Positions 17,258-25,172 of a DNA stretch of 64,000 bases are shown piece after piece (positions within the stretch are counted from its first letter, which is position 1; every line of letters starts with the position of its first letter). Below the pieces are notes generated by a model, which saw nothing but the letters and a program-made list of their open reading frames with translations, was not told the origin of the DNA and did not search any database. Location of the stretch: positions 124,001 through 188,000 of the forward strand of contig JANQQL010000033.1 of the NCBI GenBank assembly GCA_028289345.1, read 5' to 3'. A program made the translations under genes and the position numbers. The stretch comes from Planctomycetota bacterium (GTDB taxonomy: Bacteria > Planctomycetota > B15-G4 > SIAN01).

Positions 17258-17668
17258 CTCGAATGTGAAGCGGTGATCGCCCTCTGGCAAAGTGACGACC
17301 AGGCCAACCGGGCCAGTCGGCTGAGGCGTCCCCTTCAATTCGAAGTGGATCTCTCCCTGAGCCATGTTCCCTGCGGGAACCGAGGCCGGCATGCGGTATC
17401 CCGGTTGGAAGAACCAGACCCGTTCCGAGCGGACGAATTGGGAAGGCGGCGATCCCTCCAGGCGAAACATGGTGGGGGATAGCGCCAGGGCCTGGTCGCT
17501 CTCGTTGTAGATCGTGACCAGTGCGGAGTAGCGTTTCTTGGAATGGGCTTCCAACACGGCCGTCACCCGTCGGCTTTCCGTCTCTGGCGCGGAGTGGTCA
17601 CGCAGCACCGAGATCGGGCTGGTGCAACCGGTGACAAGAAGCATGAGCACCACGAAGTAGCGGGCCAT
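17249..17668 (-). CDS. Small lipoprotein, function unknown
   Basis: The protein has 139 residues with a lipoprotein signal (VVLMLLVTGC, Cys15). The mature part is a single beta-rich domain with a pattern of conserved hydrophobics (SALVTIYNESDQALALS). The gene has GGGAG ahead of its ATG. Its layout loosely recalls the lipoprotein at 28046-28657 (same length of leader, then a beta-domain with an ALVTIYN/ALLEVEN-like strand), which suggests a shared small family. It converges on gpsA. No function is claimed. Confidence 0.72.
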   Translation of the reverse strand: MARYFVVLMLLVTGCTSPISVLRDHSAPETESRRVTAVLEAHSKKRYSALVTIYNESDQALALSPTMFRLEGSPPSQFVRSERVWFFQPGYRMPASVPAGNMAQGEIHFELKGTPQPTGPVGLVVTLPEGDHRFTFEFF

Positions 17669-17969
17669 CGGAAGTCTCCCTCTTTGGCGTCAAACTGATG
17701 GGGGACCCTGGTCCCAGGGCACTCGTCGACGCCGATTGTTCTTGCGAGATCTCTGATGTTAGCGCTCGGCGGTCGCTGAATCGTTCTCGGAAGATCTGCT
17801 TCGGCGAGGTCGTTCCTCTGCCGACTGTTCCTCAAGCGCGGGACCGAGAGGGCAAGTCGCCCGGTCGGTGCACGCACGCTGGCGGGACCGCGGTACAATC
17901 GTGCGTCCCGCGCTTGTGAGCAAGCTGTGGGCAAGCGGTACGCACTACGGCCGAGATCGGATTGAAGCG
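17669..17969. other. Divergent intergenic region between lipoprotein and dus genes
   Basis: No gene is seen. A TACAAT at 17894-17899 could be a -10 box for the dus gene, but the matching -35 region is poor. A GTG at 17913 in the dus frame is a possible earlier start. Confidence 0.35.
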
Positions 17970-19178
17970 ATGGCTGAGCTGTTTCGCACGGAAATCAATC
18001 GCGGAGTCACGCCCGCGCGACCGGAGGAGTTCCGGGCGCTCCGGTATGGCGACTCCCTGGAGATCTGGCCCCCGGTGGTGTTGGCGCCGATGGCGGGAGT
18101 GACCAACAGCGCGTTTCGCAAGCTCTGTCGCGAGTACGGAGCGGGGTTGTATGTGAGCGAGATGATCACCGCTCGCGGCATCGTCGAAGGTTCCAAGAAG
18201 ACCCGGCGGTTGGCGTCCTTCTCCGAGGACGAGCCGATCCGGTCATTGCAGCTGTACGGCTCGGACCCCTGGGCCCTGGGCGAGGCCACCCGAATCCTGA
18301 TGGCCGAAGAAGCCGTGGATCACCTCGATCTCAACTTCGGATGTCCGGTCCGCAAGGTCACCGCCGCAGGTGGCGGGGCGGCAATTCCCGCAAAGCCACG
18401 GCTCATGGCTCGACTCGTTCGTGCGGTGGTGGAACACGCCGGAAAGGTTCCCGTGACGATCAAGGTGCGTCTGGGAATCGACGAAACGTGTGAGACGTTC
18501 CTGGACTCGGGAAGAGTCGCAGAGGAGGAAGGCTGTGCGGCGATCGGACTCCACGCACGGACAGCCGCGGAACTTTACGACGGCCACGCACGATGGGATC
18601 ACATCACACGTCTCAAGCAAGCGGTGCACACCATTCCCGTGCTTGGTAACGGTGACCTCTGGGAATGCTGGGACGCTCTAAGAATGATGCGTGAAACCGG
18701 TTGCGATGGCGTCATCGTGGGACGTGGTTGTCTGGGGCGCCCCTGGTTGTTCCGCGAGCTGGCAGAGGTGTTTGACGGCAAGGAGCCCACCGCGCCACCC
18801 AACCTCGGAGAAATCTTGCGCGTGCTCGAGCGGCACAGCCAGCTCTTGGTGGAATTGTTTGGTCCGCGACTCGGAATGCTGGAACTGCGCAAATGGTGCG
18901 GTTGGTACCTCAAGGGATTCCCGGGATCTTCGAAGGTCCGCGGAGCTTTGTCGAAGATTCACCAATGGAGCGACATCGAAGAGCTGATCGAAGATCTGGA
19001 TCTCGCTCAGCCGTTCCCTGTCACAGCCCTCCGGGTGCGTCGCGCGAAACGCGCCGGCAAGCAGAAGGTTTCATTGCCACCGGGATATCTGCAGAACCGC
19101 GACGATGATCAGCCGCCCCGCTCTCCCCAAAACGAGGGAGAGCGGGAGCGCCTGGAGAAGGCCTTGGGAGGCGGCTGA
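17970..19178 (+). CDS. tRNA-dihydrouridine synthase (DusB-type)
   Basis: This FMN enzyme reduces uridines in tRNA D-loops. It shows VVLAPMAGVTNSAFR at the N-terminus, the catalytic Cys in LNFGCPVRKVT, IKVRLGID, GLHART and VLGNGDLW. About 402 residues, slightly long because of an N-terminal extension of some 35 residues and a charged C-terminal tail after residue 360. I chose the ATG at 17970; a longer start at GTG 17913 adds 19 residues. Which tRNA position is modified cannot be told. Confidence 0.9.
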   Translation: MAELFRTEINRGVTPARPEEFRALRYGDSLEIWPPVVLAPMAGVTNSAFRKLCREYGAGLYVSEMITARGIVEGSKKTRRLASFSEDEPIRSLQLYGSDPWALGEATRILMAEEAVDHLDLNFGCPVRKVTAAGGGAAIPAKPRLMARLVRAVVEHAGKVPVTIKVRLGIDETCETFLDSGRVAEEEGCAAIGLHARTAAELYDGHARWDHITRLKQAVHTIPVLGNGDLWECWDALRMMRETGCDGVIVGRGCLGRPWLFRELAEVFDGKEPTAPPNLGEILRVLERHSQLLVELFGPRLGMLELRKWCGWYLKGFPGSSKVRGALSKIHQWSDIEELIEDLDLAQPFPVTALRVRRAKRAGKQKVSLPPGYLQNRDDDQPPRSPQNEGERERLEKALGGG

Positions 19179-19192
19179 CGGCGAAATCGCCG

Positions 19193-19780
19193 TCAAACGA
19201 CTTCGAGTCGGGGACCTGTGGTGTCCAGGACGATGCGGTACTTCGTCGCAATCGACGTGGAATTCAAGAAGCCGATCAGCTCTTGGCAGAAGTTCAGGGG
19301 CACACCGTCAGGAAACGCCAGTGAGCGGCCATTGGAGTTTTGGGTCACTTGACGGATGCGGCCGATGCCGTGTGGGTCCGCGATGCCATCCAGGGAGGAC
19401 ATGTTGCGTCGTCCCCTTCCCACCCCGAAGGTCTTTCGACGCGGTCGCGGAGGCGTCGGAGGGGGCTCTTCGCATTCCGAAACGATTGGTCGGACCGCGT
19501 TGCGATACTCGGGATTGACCCGATAAGTCTTCTCTCCGGTTTCCGGATTGAGTTTGGAGAGAACCAGTGCGTCTTTGTTCGAAGAATTGCAAATGCGTTG
19601 CACAATTGCATACGCCACCCGTTTGCTCTTGAGCTCACGGGCCGGAACATCGTCATCGGCCTCACACAATTCCTTCAGCAGGAAACGAACGTGAGGTGAT
19701 GCGGAATGGAGCGCTTCTGTCAATTCGTCTTCGCCCCAACGTGTCCGGCTTACTTGCGGGAAAAGCTGGACATCAGACAT
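19193..19780 (-). CDS. Hypothetical protein
   Basis: The protein has 195 residues with no recognised motif. The N-terminal 90 residues are likely helical with an arginine/lysine pattern that could be a winged-helix-like fold. The middle is proline- and arginine-rich (PPPTPPRPRRKT), and the C-terminal 70 residues look beta-rich. The ATG at 19780 has GGAG followed by AGAGG upstream; an ATG at 19804 would add 8 residues. It converges with the dus gene (14-nt gap). I cannot assign a function. Confidence 0.6.
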   Translation of the reverse strand: MSDVQLFPQVSRTRWGEDELTEALHSASPHVRFLLKELCEADDDVPARELKSKRVAYAIVQRICNSSNKDALVLSKLNPETGEKTYRVNPEYRNAVRPIVSECEEPPPTPPRPRRKTFGVGRGRRNMSSLDGIADPHGIGRIRQVTQNSNGRSLAFPDGVPLNFCQELIGFLNSTSIATKYRIVLDTTGPRLEVV

Positions 19781-20865
19781 GCCTCTGACTCCTTTTACTG
19801 CCAAATACCGCTAGCGCCCATCCTTCCCGCGGGAGTTTGGTGCCGGGGCCTCGCGAAAGTCCCAACATCAAAGCCTTCCACCGGACGCCTCTGGCAATTC
19901 CGTGCCAGACAAACGGTCGAGTGCCTCATCGATTGGAAGAAGACCGGCCCTCGGATCGGCGGGGGACAGAGAAAAGAGGCTGGGAGCGCATTGGGAATTG
20001 CTCGTGCCGGTCGTGCCTGACCGACGCTTGCGAATTCGAGACCCAATGCTCGCGTCGCTCCCTTGGGCTGTGGATTCCTCAATCCTTGGCTCCCCGGAGT
20101 CCGGTGGTCGCCTTCACATGTGTTTGTTCAGTGTTTTCTCACGTTTCAGTGTCCCTCCTGGTTGGAGGGAGCCCCTCAATGGGGATTCTCGGGTCAATGA
20201 TCGTGGGTGTGCTCCGTGTCGACGACCGACAATCGGAAATGTCCGATGGCTTGCAGACAACCTTCCATCGGCTGTGCGCCTCCAAAGAGGACGACTTCCG
20301 CGGAAACCAACGTTCCCGAAAAACATCGCCGACCGACACAAATGATCTCCGATGTGAATGCCTCTCTTGGACGGAAGGAGTGTTTCCATAGTTCTCGCCT
20401 CCGTTCTCGAGGTGCAGACCGTCAAAGAACTGCAAATCACCCATCTGGTACGGCATTAGGTGAGCGAGGCCTCTCGCATCGCTACGACTCCCTTACTCCT
20501 CACAACGGTGCTTTTGACAACGCCGCTTCTTGGTGTTCGATGAATCTAGCACTGTGGATGCACCGCGACGGGCGGTCCTGGCTCGACCCGCTGTTGCGAT
20601 CGAAGAATGCCGAAATCGGGGAATGCCTTGCCCGGCCCGAGACGCCATCTCTCTCGACGTCTCTCATCCTAGCCGTACAGTCGACCAACGTCCATCGAAC
20701 ACTGCTGCGCGATCCGCTCGCTCCCGGAGCGCTCCCCTTTCCAGCCCTGTTTCTGGATCCCGAAAAGACTGATTCATTGTGCGCGAAATAATGCGCGAAT
20801 GTGCGGGATGAACGCTTTCCTGGTCGCGGGCAATGAGCGAGAGTGGGGGCTAAGGGTCCGCAAAG
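19781..20865. other. Gene-poor, lower-GC region with possible remnant of a decayed gene
   Basis: No intact gene is convincing over 1.1 kb. On the minus strand, protein-like stretches occur in different frames. One reads MPYQMGDLQFFDGLHLENGG (about 20450-20390). A later one in a shifted frame reads SAEVVLFGGAQPMEGCLQ and stops at 20194. Together they look like one gene broken by a frameshift, but no family is recognised. The plus-strand frames across the region have no ribosome site and are low in plausible motifs. Confidence 0.4.
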
Positions 20866-21846
20866 TCAATCGTCGTACTGTGACACGCCGGATCGTCTTC
20901 CGAAGAACGATTGGAGCAGATTGCGAATCACGTAGATGGCGAGGTCGGGGTTTGATTGGAGGCGCCTTCGGCAGTAGGCAGTCGCTTGGCTCCAGTCAGT
21001 GGCGAATGGCACGTACAGGCGCAGGGACGGCGTTCCTGTGCCGTTGCTGGAAAGGTCACCATTGCGAATCCGTCTCAGAATGGGACCCCGGGGAACCCCG
21101 TACAGCATCTGGATTTCGAAACGCTCACTCGCCACATTGCCCGGATTGACGACCTCGGAGTAGAACCGCTGAATGATTGCCTCGTCATGGGTGGCGAGTT
21201 CCACGATGGCACCGCGCTCGAGGAGGGTCTGAGACTGTGTCAGAAGGCGCTCTTTCATGGCACGTTTGTCCGTAAGCGCAATTTCGGCTGGCTCCGGGTA
21301 AATCCCGATCACCATCCGGACTCTCATCCCCTCGGGAATCGCGGCGAGGTCGGCTTCTGTTCGGTGCAAACGCGTCTGCAAGACTGTGCCCACATCGTGA
21401 CCGGAGGCAAATAGTTCATTGGTGATGTCGAGCGTGAAATCTGTCCAGGTGTGGTCCTCCATGTCGATGGTCAGTCCGATGCCGAGGTCCCGCGCGGTCG
21501 CCGCAATGCGAAACACGGCCTCGCGGCTGCCCGGGGCGAGGCCCCCTCGGTCGAACGGTTCCAACGTGAAGGACGAGGCCTTGACGGACACGGTGGGGCG
21601 AACCTCGCGGGACGGAAAGTGTGGGTCGGCGGCGACGGCTTGCAGGAGGTCGTGGTAGGCGCGCTCATTGGCGCTGCACTGATCGGTCGACTGCACTTCT
21701 TCGGCGAGGAGGTCGAGAGTGCAAAGCATGCCCGTTCTGTCCAGCAGCTCTCGGGCGACTCGCAGGGCCTGATCGTGGCTGTCGCCCGCAACGTAGGGAC
21801 TGGCGAAAGTGCGAATCAGAGGTCCGGGAATCCAATCCAGCAGCAT
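20866..21846 (-). CDS. Proline dehydrogenase
   Basis: The protein has 326 residues and is a monofunctional FAD-linked proline dehydrogenase that oxidises proline to pyrroline-5-carboxylate. Family features include VSVKASSF, the TIDMEDHTW strand, EIQMLYGVP and the signature LRLYVPFATDW followed by RRRL and NP near the C-terminus. The ATG at 21846 shares bases with the stop of the upstream addA gene (TGATG), so it is translationally coupled to a DNA-repair nuclease. The partner dehydrogenase (P5C dehydrogenase) is not in this window. Confidence 0.9.
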   Translation of the reverse strand: MLLDWIPGPLIRTFASPYVAGDSHDQALRVARELLDRTGMLCTLDLLAEEVQSTDQCSANERAYHDLLQAVAADPHFPSREVRPTVSVKASSFTLEPFDRGGLAPGSREAVFRIAATARDLGIGLTIDMEDHTWTDFTLDITNELFASGHDVGTVLQTRLHRTEADLAAIPEGMRVRMVIGIYPEPAEIALTDKRAMKERLLTQSQTLLERGAIVELATHDEAIIQRFYSEVVNPGNVASERFEIQMLYGVPRGPILRRIRNGDLSSNGTGTPSLRLYVPFATDWSQATAYCRRRLQSNPDLAIYVIRNLLQSFFGRRSGVSQYDD

Positions 21847-24800
21847 CAAGGAGCCTCGTCAAAAAGAAGGGGCGTGGTCTTCACTTCTGGCTGGCGCTTG
21901 GCCGCCCAGCCAGAAGCGGAGGAAACGAGCCGTAGGCGGGTACCGCTGCGCAGGAGCAGAAGCTCCAACTCCGGCGTTCGCGGTTCCTGGAGAGCTTCTT
22001 GCAGGACCTGCCCGTAGCCCTGCAGTTGCGGCCCGTGTCGGTCGGCGAGTCGGACCGGGTCCGACTCACGATCGGTCTTGTAATCGACGATGACCAAAGT
22101 GTCTCGTCTTTTCAGGACGAGATCCGCCGTCCCCCGCCACCGCTTTCCGTCGCGAAGGCCAAGGAGAGGGAGCTCGCGGCCCAAGATCCGGTGTCGTCCA
22201 TACTCCCGAAGAGCCTTCGTCAGGGGCGGCGCTTGCAGGATCTGCATCGCCTGCTCGATCAACGGATCGGCACTCACCGCGCATTCTTCCGCCACCGCCG
22301 CGACAATCGGTCGCCACTCATCGACGGGGGGCACCGGACCCGGACCAAAGCGGTGCAAGACTCGATGGCAGGCGGTTCCCAACGCCAGCGAGAGGGCGGA
22401 CTTGTCGTCGGTCGCGTCGGTGCCGTGCGCGGAGGGAACCGCTCGCCGCTTCTCCGGAGGCTGCCAACGGAGGGGAGGCGTGGACCAACAGCGGGCCACG
22501 GCGTCGCGCAGCTCCTCCTCGGGCCGTCCGAGTGGCTCCTGCGGCGATTCGCCGCCGCCAACGACTCGCGGTTGGGGGCTGGCTCTCAGCGAACGAAACA
22601 CCACCCCAGGGGCAGGAGTCGGGTTGGCATCCACCTCACTCGAATAACCCCACGCGCCCAGCGAGTTTTGCCACAGGCGCGTTCGGCCCGGCGGAGCCGA
22701 GTTCACCAGGACCAATTGCTCCGAGGCTCGGGTCATGGCTACGTAAAGGAGGCGCTTGCTTTCCGCGGTGCGGTGCTGTCGGTCGCGCTCTTTTTGCCGT
22801 GTCATGGCCAGGTTGCGAAACCCGGCCGCGGGGACTTCGAAGGCGGGATAGACCGCGGGGCCACATCGATGTCGAAGAGTCCGTGGCCGACCCGGAGGCG
22901 GTACCCGTTCCTCCCGCCCGATGTCCGGAACCACCACTCGCGCGAACTCCAAGCCCTTGGACTTGTGAATGGTGAGAATCCGAACGGCGTCCAGTGACTC
23001 CTCGGACAAACAACTCTCGCTCTCTCCTTGGCTACCTTCCCACGCCCGCTCCAAGTCTTGCAGCGTGTCCTTGAGAGGACGCCCGAGTTCCTGGCAATTG
23101 CCTTGGACCAGGCGGGCCAACTTTCTCAGATTGGCGATGCGTTCCGCGCCCTCGTAGGCGGTCGAGGCAATCGGCAGGAGTGAAGTGTCTTCGAGGATCT
23201 CGTCGATCACTTCCGCGGCCGAGGACGTCTCGACTTGGTCGTGCCATTGCCGAAGGCGATGGGCGACCCGCTGCACGGCTGCCACGGAAGAGTTCTGCGC
23301 GGCGCCCACGGAAAACTCCTCCGCTTGATCGGCGAACTCCGCAATCTGCCGATCCGGCACCCCGAATGCGCTGGACCGCAGACTGCCAAGAAACGCGACC
23401 GCGTCGTCGGGGTCCGCGACGCTGCGCAAAACGCAGAGAAGCTCGTTCACCTCGGTCCTTTCGAGGAAGGTCGAGCCTCCGTCGATCGCGTAGGGGATGC
23501 CACGTTCGCGCAATGGGCGCAAGTACAACCCCAGGGAGCTCAGCGACCACAAGAGGATCGCCACTTCGCCCGGACGGGTACCGGCTTCGACCCATCGTTG
23601 AATCTCCGCCGCGATCACTTGCCCCTCCTCTCGCCGACCGTCGGTCACCCGTCCGCTGGTTGAGGAGACGGTCCAGATCTGGATGGCCGGTTCTTCCCCG
23701 AGCGGCGTGCGCGTCGCCGCCATGGGTTCGAACTTCGGGTCGGCCTCCTTCTCCGGATCGAACGTCGCTCGAAACAGTTGGTTGATGGGTTCGACCAAAG
23801 CCGGAACGCTGCGAAAATTCGCCGAGAGTGCCAGCGAGGCACCGCCCTGGCTTTGCACCCGGGCGACCGCTTCGTCGTAGGTTTCCAAGTCCGCGCCGCG
23901 GAACCGATAGATGGACTGCTTCGGATCGCCTACCAGAAACAGCTTTCCTGGGGCAAGGGGCAGGTGCCACGGCGAGTCGACGGGTTGTTCCGGATGGGCG
24001 TGACACAGCAAGAATGCGATCTCGCACTGCAGTGGATCGGTGTCCTGAAATTCGTCGAGCATCAAAAGTTCGATGGAGGCTGCTTCCTTCTGACGGACCT
24101 CGCGGTCATTGGCGAGAAGGTTGCGGCACTCCAGTAACAGATCATCGAAGCTGACCCGACCGAGAGTGCGTAGGTGCTGACGCATGCGCTTTGCCAGTGG
24201 AAGGAGCGCGCGAGTGAGTCGGCGGGCAAGCGGTTCGTCGACCCCCATCAAGTCGCGAATCAAAAACCTCGACTTGCGCAGTCGTTCCACGCAGGCGCCG
24301 ACATCGATTCCACGGATGGTGGAAGGGGCACGAGACGGTGCGCGCTCGAAGTGTCGGCGGAGGTCCTCTCGATCCAGTCTCTCCACCATGCCCTGGCAGC
24401 CCCCTTCCAAGAAGGCTTCGAGCGCGGCGAGGTGAGCGTCGAGCAGTGCCGGAAAGCTTCGCGCCTTGCCGGGAATCAGATCGGATCGATCTTGGCGAAA
24501 CTCGTGGAGCAGGGATTCCGCCAAGTCTTGCACCCATCGGCGGGGGCCGGACTCTTCGGCCGAGGCGTCCGAATTCGGATCCAGGGTGGCGGTCAGTTCG
24601 CGGAGCTCGTCAAGTCGCACCCAGCGCAGGACTTGCTTCCAGTCCTCGCGGTGGGCGGGGCGAGCCAGTTCGTCTTCCAGCCAGAGAGGCCAGCAGCGCT
24701 GCAGTTCTTGTCGAGCGAAGGTTCCGTCATCCACTTCGAAACTGGGGGGAAGACCGACTCGCTCCGGCCAGCGACGCAGCAGACGTGACGCAAACCCGTG

Positions 24801-25172
24801 AATCGTCTCGACCGAACCAGAACTTTCCAAAGCCTCCCCGGCTCTTGTTCGCAGCAGCTCATCGGAGACTCCCTGGGTGCGCAGCCGTTCCCAGGTGCGC
24901 TTCGATTCTCCGCCCGCCAACTCGCCCGCGGGGTCGGCGAGCTCTTCCAGGCTTCGCTCCAGTCGCACGCGCATTTCCGCGGCGGCTTTTTCCGTGAAAG
25001 TGATCGCGACAATGCGTGGCAACGGGATGCCGCGTCCGAGGGTTGCCGCCAGGAACCGTTCGATCAGCAGGCTGGTTTTTCCGGCTCCCGCCCCGGCGGT
25101 GATGACCAGATTCTTCTCGAACTCGGTGACGGCCACGAGGCGAGCTGCAGCATCGGCTTCTAGGGTGCTCAC
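21846..25172 (-). CDS. addA: AddA/RecB-type UvrD-family helicase-nuclease
   Basis: The protein has 1108 residues. The N-terminal half is a superfamily-1A helicase with Walker A at residues 26-33 (AGAGAGKT), ITFTEKAAAEM, the Walker B region LMLDEFQDTD, VGDPKQSIYRFRGA and LTIHKSKGLEF. The C-terminus is a PD-(D/E)XK nuclease (TADLVLK, then VIVDYKTD and QLQGYGQ). With AddB it processes double-strand breaks for RecA. The start is a GTG (25170-25172) overlapping the addB stop (GTGA); the frame upstream of it has no helicase features. Confidence 0.93.
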   Translation of the reverse strand: MSTLEADAAARLVAVTEFEKNLVITAGAGAGKTSLLIERFLAATLGRGIPLPRIVAITFTEKAAAEMRVRLERSLEELADPAGELAGGESKRTWERLRTQGVSDELLRTRAGEALESSGSVETIHGFASRLLRRWPERVGLPPSFEVDDGTFARQELQRCWPLWLEDELARPAHREDWKQVLRWVRLDELRELTATLDPNSDASAEESGPRRWVQDLAESLLHEFRQDRSDLIPGKARSFPALLDAHLAALEAFLEGGCQGMVERLDREDLRRHFERAPSRAPSTIRGIDVGACVERLRKSRFLIRDLMGVDEPLARRLTRALLPLAKRMRQHLRTLGRVSFDDLLLECRNLLANDREVRQKEAASIELLMLDEFQDTDPLQCEIAFLLCHAHPEQPVDSPWHLPLAPGKLFLVGDPKQSIYRFRGADLETYDEAVARVQSQGGASLALSANFRSVPALVEPINQLFRATFDPEKEADPKFEPMAATRTPLGEEPAIQIWTVSSTSGRVTDGRREEGQVIAAEIQRWVEAGTRPGEVAILLWSLSSLGLYLRPLRERGIPYAIDGGSTFLERTEVNELLCVLRSVADPDDAVAFLGSLRSSAFGVPDRQIAEFADQAEEFSVGAAQNSSVAAVQRVAHRLRQWHDQVETSSAAEVIDEILEDTSLLPIASTAYEGAERIANLRKLARLVQGNCQELGRPLKDTLQDLERAWEGSQGESESCLSEESLDAVRILTIHKSKGLEFARVVVPDIGREERVPPPGRPRTLRHRCGPAVYPAFEVPAAGFRNLAMTRQKERDRQHRTAESKRLLYVAMTRASEQLVLVNSAPPGRTRLWQNSLGAWGYSSEVDANPTPAPGVVFRSLRASPQPRVVGGGESPQEPLGRPEEELRDAVARCWSTPPLRWQPPEKRRAVPSAHGTDATDDKSALSLALGTACHRVLHRFGPGPVPPVDEWRPIVAAVAEECAVSADPLIEQAMQILQAPPLTKALREYGRHRILGRELPLLGLRDGKRWRGTADLVLKRRDTLVIVDYKTDRESDPVRLADRHGPQLQGYGQVLQEALQEPRTPELELLLLRSGTRLRLVSSASGWAAKRQPEVKTTPLLFDEAP

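Noticed and set aside
19837..20791. Two plus-strand frames of 184 and 194 codons in the gene-poor gap
   Set aside because: They are Ser/Arg/Pro-rich, with no ribosome site and no family motif, and they overlap each other in different frames.
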